A DNA stretch of 64,000 nucleotides from NCBI RefSeq assembly GCF_002086115.1, contig NZ_MVHJ01000014.1, positions 62,001 to 126,000 of the forward strand. The letters run 5' to 3'. Made by a program: the position numbers and the translations under genes. The stretch comes from Mycolicibacterium bacteremicum (lineage in GTDB: Bacteria > Actinomycetota > Actinomycetes > Mycobacteriales > Mycobacteriaceae). Below the pieces are notes generated by a model. The model saw only the letters and a program-made list of their open reading frames with translations. It had not been told where the DNA came from and searched no databases. Shown one piece after another: positions 53,918 through 63,920 of the stretch (positions are counted from its first letter, which is position 1; each line of letters begins with the position of its first letter).

Positions 53918-56586
53918 TTCCCGATCTCGCCGACACCGTTCGGCTCGACTGCGATGTGCTGGTGATCGGCGGCGGCACCGCGGGCACCATGGCCGCGCTG
54001 ACCGCCGCCGAGAACGGCGCCCGGGTGCTGCTGCTGGAGAAGGCCCATGTGCGGCACTCCGGTGCCCTGGCGATGGGGATGGACGGTGTCAACAACGCCG
54101 TCATCCCCGGTAAGGCCGAACCCGAGGACTACGTCGCCGAGATCACCCGGGCCAACGACGGAATCGTCAACCAGCGCACCATCTATCAGACCGCCACCCG
54201 TGGTTTCGCGATGGTGCAGCGGCTGGAACGCTACGGCGTGAAGTTCGAGAAGGACGAGCACGGTGAATATGCGGTGCGCCGGGTGCACCGCTCCGGGTCC
54301 TACGTGCTGCCGATGCCCGAGGGCAAGGACGTCAAGAAGGCGCTCTACCGGGTGATGCGGCAACGCTCGATGCGCGAGAAGATCCAGATCGAGAACCGGC
54401 TGATGCCGGTCCGGGTGCTGGTCGATGGGGGACGGGCAGTGGGTGCGGCCGCACTCAACACCCGCACCGGCGAGTTCGTGGCCGTCGCCGCCAAGGCCGT
54501 CATCCTGGCCACCGGTCCGTGCGGCCGGCTCGGTTTGCCGGCGTCGGGCTATCTGTACGGCACCTACGAGAACCCCACCAATGCCGGCGACGGTTACTCG
54601 ATGGCCTATCACGCCGGCGCCGAACTGTCCGGGATCGAGTGCTTCCAGGTCAATCCGCTGATCAAGGATTACAACGGACCGGCCTGCGCCTACGTGGCCA
54701 ACCCGTTCGGTGGTTATCAGGTCAATGCGGCGGGGGAGCGCTTCGTCGACTCGGACTACTGGTCCGGACAGATGATGTCCGAAGTGCACAGCGAGATCGA
54801 ATCCGCCCGCGGTCCCATCTACCTCAAGGTGTCCCATCTGCCGGATGAGACGCTGACCGCCCTGGAGAACATCCTGCACACCACCGAACGGCCCACCCGC
54901 GGCACGTTCCACGCCAACCGCGGTCACGACTACCGCACCCACGACATCGAGATGCACATCTCCGAGATCGGGCTGTGCAGTGGACATTCCGCGTCCGGGG
55001 TGTGGGTCGACGAGCACGCCCGCACCACTGTGCCCGGACTGTATGCCGCGGGGGATCTGGCCTGTGTCCCGCACAACTACATGATCGGTGCGTTCGTCTA
55101 CGGTGACCTGGCCGGTGAGCACGCCGCGGGCACGCTGGCCGATACGCCGGTGCCGACCGAACTGCCGGCCGATCAGTTGGCTGCCGCTCACGAGCTGATC
55201 TATCAGCCCCTGCGGCAACCGGACGGGCCACCGCAACCCCAGGTCGAGTACAAGTTGCGCCGCTTCGTCAACGATTATGTGGCGCCGCCGAAGACGGCTG
55301 CCAAACTGTCCATCGCGGTGCAGACCTTCGAGCGGATGCGCGACGAGGTGGCCGGTATCGGGGCGCGCACCCCGCACGAGTTGATGCGTGCTGTCGAGGT
55401 GTCCTTCATCCGCGACTGCGCGGAGATGGCGGCGCGGTCGTCGCTGACCCGCACCGAATCCCGTTGGGGCCTCTACCATGACCGGGCCGACGTGCCGATG
55501 CGCGACGACACGGAGTGGGGGTTCCACCTGAACCTGCGCAAGAACGCCGCCGGTGAGATGGAGTTCCTGAAACGGCCGGTGGCACCGTATCTGGTCCCGG
55601 TGCCCGGCCTGGACCACGTGCCGTCGGATGCCCCGGTCGTGGCGGTGCAGCAGCCCGAACTGTTCGGCGGCAAGGCGCCGGCGTCGGTGGTGTCGCGGGT
55701 CGCCGAACCGGTCGTCGCGCCGCCGTCCCCGCGGATCGCCGCGGTGCTGGCACTCGACGAACCGACGCTGGTCGAGTTGTCGGAGTATCTCGCCGACGCC
55801 GATGCCGGGGTGCGGCGCACCGCGGTGGCGACCCTGGTGGAAAACCTGCCCGACGGATACTGTCCGGCGCTGCTGGCCGCGCTCGGCGACGGGGACCGCG
55901 AGGTACGGTTGCAGGCGGCCGACTCGGTACGCGAGCTCATCGAGGTGTTACCCGATCCCGAAGCCATTGCCGGGCACCTGCATTCGGATGATCCGGTGGT
56001 GCGCGCCGCGACGGTGTACGTGCTGAGTTCGCGGCGGGCCGGGGCCGCTGCGGGCTACCGGCAGGCGCTCACCGATACCGATCAGCGGGTCCGCATCGAG
56101 GCGGTACGCGCGCTGGTCTCGGTCGACGATGTGGAGGGTGTGGCCGTCGCGGCCACCGATGACAGCCGTGAGGTCCGCATCGCCGTCGCCAATGCGCTGG
56201 CGACGTTGATGGCCGGTGCGGATGTCGTACGCATGTTGCTCGCCGACCGTGATCCGCTGGTCCGTGCCGCCGCGCTGGGCGCACTCGGCGAGCTGGGTGA
56301 CGCCGATGCCGATGTGCCCGTCATCGAACGGGCACTGGCCGAGCCCGCGTGGCAGATCCGGGTCGGTGCGGCGCGGGCGCTGTCGGGGGTGTCGGCTCCG
56401 CTGGCGGTGCCATCGCTGTCGCGGGCGCTCACCGACACCCACCTCGACGTGCGCAAGGCCGCCGTGCTGAGCCTGACCCGGTGGGCGGACTCGGAGGCCG
56501 CGGCCCGCGATGCGCTCGGCCTTGCGCTCAAGGATGTCGATGCCGACGTCCGCGCGTACGCACGCCGCGCGTTGGAGCCGGTCTAG
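53914..56586 (+). CDS. AprA-like flavoprotein (fumarate/APS reductase family) with C-terminal HEAT repeats
   Basis: An 890-residue protein. Residues 1-~560 form a FAD-dependent fumarate reductase/succinate dehydrogenase/AprA-type subunit: dinucleotide motif DVLVIGGGTAGTMAALTAAE, then EKAHVRHSGALAMGMDGVNN (close to the AprA SGA-A-G..N motif), and EHARTTVPGLYAAGDLACVP, HNYMIGAFVYGDLAGEHAAG near the FAD site. Residues ~600-885 are about eight HEAT (PBS lyase-like) repeats with alternating VR..A..AL patterns, absent from AprA and SdhA. It should pair with the AprB-like ferredoxin. Substrate unknown; the operon suggests oxidation or reduction of an imported compound. The stop shares CTAG with the convergent gene. 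Confidence 0.87.
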   Translation: MIPDLADTVRLDCDVLVIGGGTAGTMAALTAAENGARVLLLEKAHVRHSGALAMGMDGVNNAVIPGKAEPEDYVAEITRANDGIVNQRTIYQTATRGFAMVQRLERYGVKFEKDEHGEYAVRRVHRSGSYVLPMPEGKDVKKALYRVMRQRSMREKIQIENRLMPVRVLVDGGRAVGAAALNTRTGEFVAVAAKAVILATGPCGRLGLPASGYLYGTYENPTNAGDGYSMAYHAGAELSGIECFQVNPLIKDYNGPACAYVANPFGGYQVNAAGERFVDSDYWSGQMMSEVHSEIESARGPIYLKVSHLPDETLTALENILHTTERPTRGTFHANRGHDYRTHDIEMHISEIGLCSGHSASGVWVDEHARTTVPGLYAAGDLACVPHNYMIGAFVYGDLAGEHAAGTLADTPVPTELPADQLAAAHELIYQPLRQPDGPPQPQVEYKLRRFVNDYVAPPKTAAKLSIAVQTFERMRDEVAGIGARTPHELMRAVEVSFIRDCAEMAARSSLTRTESRWGLYHDRADVPMRDDTEWGFHLNLRKNAAGEMEFLKRPVAPYLVPVPGLDHVPSDAPVVAVQQPELFGGKAPASVVSRVAEPVVAPPSPRIAAVLALDEPTLVELSEYLADADAGVRRTAVATLVENLPDGYCPALLAALGDGDREVRLQAADSVRELIEVLPDPEAIAGHLHSDDPVVRAATVYVLSSRRAGAAAGYRQALTDTDQRVRIEAVRALVSVDDVEGVAVAATDDSREVRIAVANALATLMAGADVVRMLLADRDPLVRAAALGALGELGDADADVPVIERALAEPAWQIRVGAARALSGVSAPLAVPSLSRALTDTHLDVRKAAVLSLTRWADSEAAARDALGLALKDVDADVRAYARRALEPV

Positions 56587-57791
56587 AGGCCAAGCCCCTG
56601 ATAGGTGCGGCGGACGAACTTCGGTTGTGCCAGGCGCAGTTTCGCCATCGAAGTGTTGCCGGCCACCTGTGCGACATCGGCGGTCAGGTCCGGATAGTTC
56701 TGGATCAGGTACAGCACGATGACGTCGTTGGCCGGGTCGGCCTGCCACCAGGTGCCGAACGCGCCGGGCCAGCCGAAGGTACCCCGACCGCCCGGACCGA
56801 AGAACCGCTCGGACTGCACCGGGTCGGTGACCACCGACATGGACAGCCCGAATCCGCGGCCGATCCAGAACGGGACGCCCAGGAAGTTGTGGCTCTTCTG
56901 TTCCTCGGTCAATCGGTCGGTGCGCATCAGCCGCACCGACTCCGGTGCGAGCACCCGCACCCCGTCGACGGTGCCGTTCTCCAGCAGCATCCGGGCGAAC
57001 GCCAGGTAGTCGTCGGCCGTCGACATCAAACCCGCGCCGCCGGCGCAGAAGTCCGGCGGCGTCAGGGCCGGCGGTCCCATGACATCGTCGCGGAGGGTGG
57101 GCTGCTCGCCCTCGCCCAGCGCATACATCGTCGCCATCCGGCGCCGCTGAGCCAGGCTGAGGGCAAAACCGGTGTCGGACATGCCCAGTGGCCCGAAGAT
57201 CCGCTCGGCGAGCAGCTCGTGCAGCGGTTGGCCGGCGATCCGGGAGATCGCGATGCCCAGCACATCGGTGCCGTGGCTGTAGGTGATGCGTGCACCGGGC
57301 TGGTGGGCCAGCGGCAGCTGGGTCAGCTCGGAAAGCCAGCGCTGCTCGTTCTGCCGGAAGGACAACCGGCCGTAGGCCTTGGCCAGCGGGCCGGTGATCG
57401 AGAACGGGTAGGCGAAGCCGGCCCGATGGGTCATCAGATCGTCGAAGGTGATGGCTCGACGCAGCGCGGTGGTGTCGTCGAGCGGGCCGTGCGGTTCGAT
57501 GAGCACCCGCAGCCCGTCGAGTTCGGGCAGCCAGCGCGACACCGGGTCGTCGAGGCGGAAACGACCCTGCTCGAGCAGCGACATCGCCGCGGCGACGGTG
57601 ACCGGTTTGGTCATCGAGGCGATCCGGAACACGGTGTCCCGCTGCATCGGCAGACCGGCCCGCACATCGCGGTGTCCGAGCTCGTTGACCTGGACGACCC
57701 GGCCGGCATGCCATACCAGGGTGACGGCGCCGGCGAGCAGCCCGGCGTCGATGGCCTCCGAGATCGAGGCCCGGTTGTTCTCGAGGTTCAC
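56583..57791 (-). CDS. Beta-lactamase-fold serine hydrolase (class C/EstB-like)
   Basis: A 402-residue serine hydrolase of the beta-lactamase/penicillin-binding family. The nucleophile motif is Ser59-x-x-Lys62 in FRIASMTKPVTVAAAM, and the tyrosine motif is ITYSHGTDVLGIAIS. No signal peptide is present, so it is cytoplasmic and more likely an esterase (EstB/LACTB-like) than a resistance enzyme. GTG 57791 is the start. It is convergent with the flavoprotein operon and divergent from the transporter at 57836. Confidence 0.85.
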   Translation of the reverse strand: MNLENNRASISEAIDAGLLAGAVTLVWHAGRVVQVNELGHRDVRAGLPMQRDTVFRIASMTKPVTVAAAMSLLEQGRFRLDDPVSRWLPELDGLRVLIEPHGPLDDTTALRRAITFDDLMTHRAGFAYPFSITGPLAKAYGRLSFRQNEQRWLSELTQLPLAHQPGARITYSHGTDVLGIAISRIAGQPLHELLAERIFGPLGMSDTGFALSLAQRRRMATMYALGEGEQPTLRDDVMGPPALTPPDFCAGGAGLMSTADDYLAFARMLLENGTVDGVRVLAPESVRLMRTDRLTEEQKSHNFLGVPFWIGRGFGLSMSVVTDPVQSERFFGPGGRGTFGWPGAFGTWWQADPANDVIVLYLIQNYPDLTADVAQVAGNTSMAKLRLAQPKFVRRTYQGLGL

Positions 57792-57835
57792 CCACGCGAC
57801 GTTAACCGGCGCGGCCGCAGGCGCATACTTCGGCG

Positions 57836-59158
57836 GTGACCGAAACGGGACAACCGGGCGCGACGGCGCCGCCGATGCGCAGGGTGGCCTTCGCCAGCTT
57901 CGTCGGCACCGCCATCGAGTTCTACGACTTCTACATCTACGGGACGGCGGCGGCGCTGATCTTCCCGCACGTGTTCTTCCCCGAGATGGGCCCGACCATG
58001 GCGACCGTCTCCTCGCTGGGCACCTTCGCCGCCGCCTTCTTCTCCCGGCCCATCGGCGCGGCGGTATTCGGGCACTTCGGGGATCGATTGGGCCGCAAGA
58101 AGACGCTGGTGGCCACGCTGCTGATCATGGGCATCTCGACCGTCGGTGTCGGGCTGGTGCCGGGTGCGGTCAGCATCGGGATCGCCGCGCCGATCCTGCT
58201 GCTGTGTCTACGGCTTTGTCAGGGTTTCGCCGTCGGCGGCGAATGGGCCGGATCGGCGCTGCTGTCGTCCGAATACGCACCCGCCGGCCGGCGCGGCCGG
58301 TACGGCATGTTCACCCAACTCGGCGCGGGAGCCGGCCTGGCCGTCAGCAATCTGGTCTTCTTCGTGGTCGCCGTGACGATCGGGGAGAAGAGCGAGGTGT
58401 TCCTCGACTGGGGATGGCGGGTGCCGTTCCTGCTGAGCGGTCTGCTGGTCATCGTGGCCCTCTACATCCGGCTCAGCATCGAGGAGACGCCGGTGTTCGC
58501 CGACGAACGGCGCGCCGGACAGGTGCCGCGTGCGCCACTGGCCGAGCTGGTGCGTCGGCAATGGCGTCAGGTGCTGCTGGCCGCGGGATGCATGGTCAGC
58601 ATCTTCACCATGAGCTTCCTGGGCGGCACCTACCTGCTCAGCTATGCCAGCACCGAGATCGGGCATCCGCGTGCCCTCATCCTGGCGGTCGGCGTGCTGG
58701 CCGGCGTCGCGCTGATGTCCACCACGGCGATATCGGCCATCCTGTGTGACCGCCACGGGCGGCGCCGGATCATCCTCACCGGCTTCGCCGTCGCGCTGCC
58801 CTGGTCGTTCGTCGTCATGCCGATGATCGACACCGGCTCGGCCGCGCTGTTCGCGCTCGCGATCGGCGGCACCTTCGCCATCTTCGGCGTCTCCTACGGC
58901 CCGATCGCCTCGTTCCTGCCGGAGACGTTCGCCACCCGGTACCGCTACACCGGCGCCGGGCTGGCCTTCAATCTGGCCGGCATCGTCGGCGGAGCATTGC
59001 CGCCGTTGGTCGCCGGCCTGCTGGTCGAGGACTTCGGCGGCTGGGCGGTGGGCCTGATGATGGCCGGATTCGTCGCCGTCAGCGTGCTGTGCACCTGGGC
59101 GCTGCCCGAGACGAAGGGCACATCCCTGCGCGCCGGTCCGGCGTCGTCGGCCTGCTAA
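57836..59158 (+). CDS. MFS transporter, metabolite:H+ symporter (MHS) family
   Basis: A 440-residue permease with twelve predicted helices. Family signatures are [20 protein letters not shown], the motif A loop [20 protein letters not shown] and [20 protein letters not shown], typical of the ProP/KgtP/ShiA group that takes up organic acids, betaines or shikimate with protons. GTG 57836 is the start. Substrate unknown. Its stop is 29 bases before the PyrR-binding loop of the pyr operon, which must start its own transcript near here. Confidence 0.9.
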   Translation: MTETGQPGATAPPMRRVAFASFVGTAIEFYDFYIYGTAAALIFPHVFFPEMGPTMATVSSLGTFAAAFFSRPIGAAVFGHFGDRLGRKKTLVATLLIMGISTVGVGLVPGAVSIGIAAPILLLCLRLCQGFAVGGEWAGSALLSSEYAPAGRRGRYGMFTQLGAGAGLAVSNLVFFVVAVTIGEKSEVFLDWGWRVPFLLSGLLVIVALYIRLSIEETPVFADERRAGQVPRAPLAELVRRQWRQVLLAAGCMVSIFTMSFLGGTYLLSYASTEIGHPRALILAVGVLAGVALMSTTAISAILCDRHGRRRIILTGFAVALPWSFVVMPMIDTGSAALFALAIGGTFAIFGVSYGPIASFLPETFATRYRYTGAGLAFNLAGIVGGALPPLVAGLLVEDFGGWAVGLMMAGFVAVSVLCTWALPETKGTSLRAGPASSAC

Positions 59159-59186
59159 GCTCACCGGCAGTTCGACGTCCTTTAAC

Positions 59187-59216
59187 GATCCGTCCAGAGA
59201 GGCGGAGAAGGGGGTC
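59187..59216 (+). promoter_or_regulatory. PyrR-binding RNA loop covering the pyr operon ribosome binding site
   Basis: GATCC (59187-59191) pairs with GGGTC (59212-59216), and the loop between contains CCAGAGAGGC and AGAAGG, the conserved PyrR recognition elements. The purine-rich GGAGAAGGGGG in the same element is the ribosome binding site of pyrR, 6 bases before TTG 59221. Binding of PyrR-UMP would therefore hide the site; PyrR-dependent translational repression of this type is established for mycobacteria. No terminator/antiterminator pair is seen. Confidence 0.85.
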
Positions 59217-59220
59217 CAGG

Positions 59221-59805
59221 TTGACTGTGGGCGAAGCCGTGCCGAGCCCCGACCGGGAATTGATGTCCGCCGCCGATGTGAGCCGGACCATCTCGCGCAT
59301 CGCGCATCAGATCATCGAGAAGACCGCGCTGGATGCACCGGACGCGCCGCGCGTGGTGCTGCTGGGCATTCCGACCCGCGGGGTCACGCTCGCCGCCCGG
59401 CTCGCCGAGCGGGTCGAGGAATTCTCCGGCGTGCAACTGCCGCACGGGGCCATGGACATCACGCTCTACCGCGACGACCTGAACATCAAGCCCCCGCGGC
59501 CGTTGGAATCCACCTCGATCCCGGCCGGCGGTATCGACGGTGCGCTGGTGATCCTGGTCGATGACGTGCTGTATTCGGGCCGGTCGGTGCGCTCGGCGCT
59601 GGACGCGTTGCGCGATATCGGCAGGCCACGGATCGTGCAGCTGGCGGTGCTGGTGGACCGTGGCCACCGCGAACTGCCGATCCGCGCGGACTATGTCGGC
59701 AAGAACGTGCCCACCTCGCGTGCCGAGAATGTGAAGGTGCGCCTGCAGGAGCCCGACGGAGAGGACAGCGTGCGGATCGCACCGCAGGGAGGGCCCGCCC
59801 GATGA
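59221..59805 (+). CDS. pyrR: Pyrimidine operon regulator PyrR / uracil phosphoribosyltransferase
   Basis: A 194-residue PRPP-fold protein that binds UMP and the pyr leader RNA. Motifs are [40 protein letters not shown], the PRPP loop [20 protein letters not shown], and [23 protein letters not shown] 59221 is chosen since the ribosome binding site inside the RNA loop lies 6 bases upstream; GTG 59227 is an alternative. It is the first gene of pyrR-pyrB-pyrC-x-carA. Confidence 0.94.
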   Translation: MTVGEAVPSPDRELMSAADVSRTISRIAHQIIEKTALDAPDAPRVVLLGIPTRGVTLAARLAERVEEFSGVQLPHGAMDITLYRDDLNIKPPRPLESTSIPAGGIDGALVILVDDVLYSGRSVRSALDALRDIGRPRIVQLAVLVDRGHRELPIRADYVGKNVPTSRAENVKVRLQEPDGEDSVRIAPQGGPAR

Positions 59806-59833
59806 GCGCTCGCGCCAAGAGGAAACAGCACGG

Positions 59834-60793
59834 ATGAAACACCTTCTCACCGCCGCCGACCTGTCGCGCGAGGAGGCCACCGCGATCCTCGACGACGCCG
59901 ACCGCTTCCGCGAGGCGTTGCTGGGCCGCGAGGTCAAGAAGCTGCCCACCCTGCGGGGTCGCACCATCATCACGATGTTCTACGAGAACTCGACCCGGAC
60001 CCGGGTGTCCTTCGAGGTGGCCGGCAAGTGGATGAGCGCCGACGTGATCAACGTCAGCGCCTCGGGCTCCTCGGTCGCCAAGGGCGAGTCGCTGCGCGAC
60101 ACCGCGCTGACCCTGCGCGCCGCCGGCGCCGACGCACTGATCATCCGGCACCCGGCATCGGGTGCGGCGCAGCAGCTTTCGGAATGGACCTCCGAGTCCG
60201 ACGACACCGGTGGACCGGCGGTCATCAACGCCGGCGACGGCACCCACGAACACCCCACCCAGGCGTTGCTCGATGCCCTGACGCTGCGTCAACGGCTCGG
60301 CAGCATCGAGGGCCGACGGGTCGTGATCGTCGGCGATGTGCTGCACAGCCGGGTGGCCCGCTCGAATGTGGAACTGCTGACCACCCTGGGCGCCGAGGTG
60401 GTGCTGGTTGCCCCGCCGACGCTGTTGCCGGTGGGCGTCGCGGGCTGGCCGGTGACGGTGTCGCACGACCTGGACGCCGAACTGCCCGCTGCCGACGCGG
60501 TGCTGATGCTGCGGGTGCAGGCCGAGCGCATGAACGGCGGTTTCTTCCCGTCGGCACGCGAGTACTCGGTGCTCTACGGGCTGTCCGAGAAGCGGCAGGC
60601 CACCCTGGCCGATCATGCGGTGGTGCTGCATCCCGGGCCGATGCTGCGCGGTATGGAGATCGCCTACTCGGTGGCCGACTCATCGCAATCGGCGGTGCTG
60701 CAACAGGTTTCCAATGGGGTGCATGTGCGCATGGCGGTGTTGTTCCACCTGCTGGTGGGGGCCGGCGCCGATGGAGTGGGAGTGACGGTGTGA
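59834..60793 (+). CDS. pyrB: Aspartate carbamoyltransferase catalytic chain
   Basis: A 319-residue transcarbamylase (carbamoyl phosphate plus aspartate to carbamoyl-aspartate). Carbamoyl phosphate site: [20 protein letters not shown] and the [12 protein letters not shown] motif; aspartate site: [25 protein letters not shown] precedes ATG 59834. It overlaps pyrC by GTGA. No pyrI is seen, as expected for this type. Confidence 0.97.
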   Translation: MKHLLTAADLSREEATAILDDADRFREALLGREVKKLPTLRGRTIITMFYENSTRTRVSFEVAGKWMSADVINVSASGSSVAKGESLRDTALTLRAAGADALIIRHPASGAAQQLSEWTSESDDTGGPAVINAGDGTHEHPTQALLDALTLRQRLGSIEGRRVVIVGDVLHSRVARSNVELLTTLGAEVVLVAPPTLLPVGVAGWPVTVSHDLDAELPAADAVLMLRVQAERMNGGFFPSAREYSVLYGLSEKRQATLADHAVVLHPGPMLRGMEIAYSVADSSQSAVLQQVSNGVHVRMAVLFHLLVGAGADGVGVTV

Positions 60794-62085
60794 CTGTGCT
60801 GATCAAGGGTGTCCGGCTCTACGGTGAGGGCGACCCGGTCGACGTGCTGATCGCCGAGGGCCAGATCACCCGGATCGAGGCGCGGATCGGGTCCGAGGCC
60901 GCCGAGACCGAGATCGACGCAACGGGCCAGGTCATGCTGCCGGGGTTCGTGGACCTGCACACCCATCTGCGCGAACCCGGCCGCGAGTACGCCGAGGACA
61001 TCGAAACCGGTTCGGCGGCAGCCGCGCTCGGGGGATACACGGCGGTGTTCGCGATGGCCAACACCGACCCGGTGGCCGACAGCCCGGTGGTCACCGATCA
61101 CGTCTGGCACCGCGGCAGGCAGGTCGGGCTCGTCGACGTGCATCCGGTCGGCGCGGTCACCGTGGGCCTGGAGGGTAAGCAACTCACCGAGATGGGTCTG
61201 ATGGCCGCCGGTGCGGGCCAGGTCCGGATGTTCTCCGATGACGGCATCTGCGTGCACGATCCGCTGATCATGCGCCGCGCGCTGGAATACGCCGGTGGTC
61301 TCGGTGTGCTGATCGCCCAGCACGCCGAGGAGCCGCGACTCACCGTCGGTGCGGTGGCGCACGAGGGACCCAATGCCGCGAAGCTGGGCCTGACCGGCTG
61401 GCCGCGCTCGGCCGAGGAGTCCATCGTCGCCCGCGACGCGATCCTGGCCCGCGATGCCGGCGCCCGGGTGCACATCTGCCACGCCTCCACCGCGGGCACC
61501 GTGGAACTGCTGAAATGGGCCAAGGGCCAGGGCATTTCGATCTCCGCCGAGGTCACCCCGCACCATCTGATGCTCGATGACGGCGTGCTGGCCGACTATG
61601 ACGGTCGCAACCGGGTGAACCCGCCGCTGCGTGAGGCCAGTGATGTGGCTGCGCTGCGTCAGGCTCTGGCCGATGGCGTGATCGACTGTGTGGCCACCGA
61701 TCACGCGCCGCATGCCGAGCAGGAGAAGTGCTGCGAGTTCGCCAACGCCCGCCCCGGCATGCTGGGCCTGGAGACCGCGCTGTCGGTGGTCGTCAAGACG
61801 ATGGTGCAGCCCGGCCTGCTGAGCTGGCGGGACGTGGCCCGGGTGATGAGCGAGGCGCCGGCGGCCATCGTGGGTCTGCCCGACCAGGGCCGCCCGCTGG
61901 CGGTGGGGGAGCCGGCCAACCTGACAGTCGTCGACCCCGACGCCGGCTGGACGGTCACCGGCTCCGCGCTGGCCAGCCGGTCGGACAACACCCCATTCGA
62001 GTCGATGGATCTGCCCGCGAAGGTGACGCTGACACTGTTGCGTGGCAAGGTGACCGCGCGTGACGGGCGGAGTCCGGTCGCATGA
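60790..62085 (+). CDS. pyrC: Dihydroorotase
   Basis: A 431-residue amidohydrolase (carbamoyl-aspartate to dihydroorotate), class I type. Metal ligands are in [47 protein letters not shown] and [18 protein letters not shown] 60790 overlaps pyrB. Its stop TGA 62083-62085 lies in the first unit of a 34-bp tandem repeat. Confidence 0.96.
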   Translation: MTVLIKGVRLYGEGDPVDVLIAEGQITRIEARIGSEAAETEIDATGQVMLPGFVDLHTHLREPGREYAEDIETGSAAAALGGYTAVFAMANTDPVADSPVVTDHVWHRGRQVGLVDVHPVGAVTVGLEGKQLTEMGLMAAGAGQVRMFSDDGICVHDPLIMRRALEYAGGLGVLIAQHAEEPRLTVGAVAHEGPNAAKLGLTGWPRSAEESIVARDAILARDAGARVHICHASTAGTVELLKWAKGQGISISAEVTPHHLMLDDGVLADYDGRNRVNPPLREASDVAALRQALADGVIDCVATDHAPHAEQEKCCEFANARPGMLGLETALSVVVKTMVQPGLLSWRDVARVMSEAPAAIVGLPDQGRPLAVGEPANLTVVDPDAGWTVTGSALASRSDNTPFESMDLPAKVTLTLLRGKVTARDGRSPVA

Positions 62086-62250
62086 CGGCCCAGCGAGTAG
62101 CGGAGCAGGGCTCGCATGACGGCCCAGCGAGTAGCGGAGCAGGGCTCGCATGACGGCGCAGCGAGTAGCGGAGCAGGGCTCGCATGACGGCGCAGCGAGT
62201 AGCGGAGCAGGGCTCGCATGACGGCCCAGCGAGTAGCGGAGCGGATCGCG
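62081..62250. repeat. Five 34-bp tandem repeats (MIRU-like) between pyrC and the next gene
   Basis: Five direct units of exactly 34 bases start at 62081, 62115, 62149, 62183 and 62217, each beginning CATGACGGC followed by GCAGCGAGTAGCGGAGC or a one-base variant. Units 1 and 2 are identical, 3 and 4 are identical (CGCAG for CCCAG), and unit 5 ends differently. The pyrC TGA lies in unit 1, and CATGA at 62251 after unit 5 begins the next gene. The ATGA motifs link short open frames 62082-62153, 62150-62221 and 62218-62259 into a relay into the next start. This resembles mycobacterial interspersed repetitive units, though those are usually longer. Confidence 0.92.
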
Positions 62251-62251
62251 C

Positions 62252-62752
62252 ATGAATGAAGGCACGCTCATCGGGTCGCTGGTACTGGCGGTCGTCATCG
62301 CGGTACTCATCGGCTTCTTCATCCGCCGCCTGGTGACCGGGTGGCGGCACCGCATCGAGCGCCAGATCGAGGCGATCGGCAACCTGCCTGCGCTGCCCGA
62401 CACCGTGGGGCCGGTGCTGACCGGACCCACCCCGGGTCTCTATGTCGGCAGCACCATCGCCCCGCACTGGAATGACAAGGTCGCCGCGGCGGCGCTGGGA
62501 TTCCGGTCCAAGGCCGTGCTCACCCGCTACCCCGAGGGCATCATGCTGCAGCGCAGCGGAACCGGCCCGATCTGGATCCCGGACGAGTCGATCGTGGCGG
62601 TGCGCGGCGAGCGCGCGATGGCCGGTAAGGCGCTCACCCACGAGGGCATCGTGGCCATCCGCTGGAAGCTTCCGTCGGGCACCGAGATCGACACCGGTTT
62701 CCGTGCCGACGATCGGAGAGAAACGAACAAATGGGTCAAGGAGGACGTGTGA
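62252..62752 (+). CDS. Single-pass membrane protein with PH-like domain (Rv1382-like)
   Basis: A 166-residue protein: one N-terminal membrane helix (about residues 5-26, [17 protein letters not shown]) and a cytoplasmic beta-rich domain including ITLYVGST-like [40 protein letters not shown] and [20 protein letters not shown]. It occupies the position of Rv1382 within the pyr operon. Function is unknown. ATG 62252 follows the tandem repeats; the end overlaps carA by GTGA. Confidence 0.83.
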   Translation: MNEGTLIGSLVLAVVIAVLIGFFIRRLVTGWRHRIERQIEAIGNLPALPDTVGPVLTGPTPGLYVGSTIAPHWNDKVAAAALGFRSKAVLTRYPEGIMLQRSGTGPIWIPDESIVAVRGERAMAGKALTHEGIVAIRWKLPSGTEIDTGFRADDRRETNKWVKEDV

Positions 62753-63909
62753 CCACCAGCAGCGAGAAGCGCAGCGGATCGCGCATCGACACGGAGCGAG
62801 CACTTCTGGTGCTGGAGGACGGCCGGGTGTTCACCGGGACTGCGTTCGGTGCCATCGGACAGACACTGGGTGAGGCGGTCTTCTCCACCGGCATGTCCGG
62901 CTACCAGGAGACCCTGACCGACCCGAGCTACCACCGCCAGATCGTGGTCGCCACCGCGCCCCAGATCGGCAACACCGGCTGGAACGGCGAGGACGGCGAG
63001 AGCCACGGCGACAAGATCTGGGTCGCCGGCTATGCCGTGCGCGACGCCTCACCGCGCGCATCGAGCTGGCGCGCCACCGGCACCCTGGACGACGAGCTGG
63101 AACGCCAGGGCATCGTCGGGATCGCCGGGATCGACACCCGCGCGGTGGTACGGCACCTGCGCACCGTCGGGTCGATGAAGGCCGGGGTGTTCTCCGGGGA
63201 TGCGCTCGCCGACACCGATACCCTGGTCGACCGGGTGCGCAATCAGCCCTCGATGCTCGGCGCGGACCTCGCCGGCGAGGTGTCCACCGAGACGCGGTAC
63301 ACGGTGGATCCGATCGGCGAGGCGCGATTCTCGGTCGCCGCGATCGACCTCGGCATCAAGACCAACACCCCGCGCAACTTCGCCAAACGCGGCATCCGCA
63401 GCCACGTGCTGCCCTCGGCCACCACGTTCGACGAGATCGTCGCGCTCAAACCGGACGGGGTGTTCCTGTCCAACGGGCCGGGCGACCCGGCCACCGCCGA
63501 TCACATCGTGGGTGTGACCCGCGAGGTGCTCGGCGCCGGGATCCCGTTGTTCGGCATCTGTTTCGGCAATCAGATCCTGGGCCGGGCGCTGGGACGGTCC
63601 ACCTACAAGATGACCTTCGGGCACCGCGGTATCAACATCCCGGTGATCGATCACGCCACCCGCAGCGTCGCGATCACCGCGCAGAACCACGGTTTCGCGC
63701 TCGAAGGTGAGGCCGGCGAGGAGTTCGACACCGAGTTCGGGCGGGCGATCGTCAGCCACACCTGCGCCAACGACGGCACCGTCGAGGGCATCAAACTCGT
63801 CGACGGCAGCGCGTTCTCGGTGCAGTACCACCCCGAGTCGGCCGCCGGGCCGCGCGATGCCGAGTACCTGTTCGACCAGTTCATCGACCTGCTGGACGGT
63901 CAAAAGTGA
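62749..63909 (+). CDS. carA: Carbamoyl-phosphate synthase small chain
   Basis: A 386-residue glutaminase subunit feeding ammonia to CarB. The N-terminal domain has [20 protein letters not shown] and [20 protein letters not shown]. The class I amidotransferase domain has the Cys in [17 protein letters not shown] (GNQ instead of the enterobacterial GHQ, as I recall is usual in actinobacteria), and QNHGFAL and [11 protein letters not shown] supply the His and Glu. GTG 62749 overlaps the preceding gene. carB must lie just beyond the window. Confidence 0.96.
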   Translation: MTTSSEKRSGSRIDTERALLVLEDGRVFTGTAFGAIGQTLGEAVFSTGMSGYQETLTDPSYHRQIVVATAPQIGNTGWNGEDGESHGDKIWVAGYAVRDASPRASSWRATGTLDDELERQGIVGIAGIDTRAVVRHLRTVGSMKAGVFSGDALADTDTLVDRVRNQPSMLGADLAGEVSTETRYTVDPIGEARFSVAAIDLGIKTNTPRNFAKRGIRSHVLPSATTFDEIVALKPDGVFLSNGPGDPATADHIVGVTREVLGAGIPLFGICFGNQILGRALGRSTYKMTFGHRGINIPVIDHATRSVAITAQNHGFALEGEAGEEFDTEFGRAIVSHTCANDGTVEGIKLVDGSAFSVQYHPESAAGPRDAEYLFDQFIDLLDGQK

Positions 63910-63920
63910 CTGCAGACGCG

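Noticed and set aside
53572-55617. Long open frame (about 681 codons) opposite the flavoprotein gene
   Set aside because: No recognisable domain, and the plus-strand FAD and HEAT motifs explain the region.
62081-62250. 34-bp repeats as a possible CRISPR array
   Set aside because: The units are directly adjacent without spacers, and no cas gene is near; they are tandem repeats.
63541-63600. GNQ in place of GHQ in the carA amidotransferase motif as a lost active site
   Set aside because: The catalytic Cys and the later His/Glu are present, and this variant is, as I recall, usual in actinobacterial CarA.
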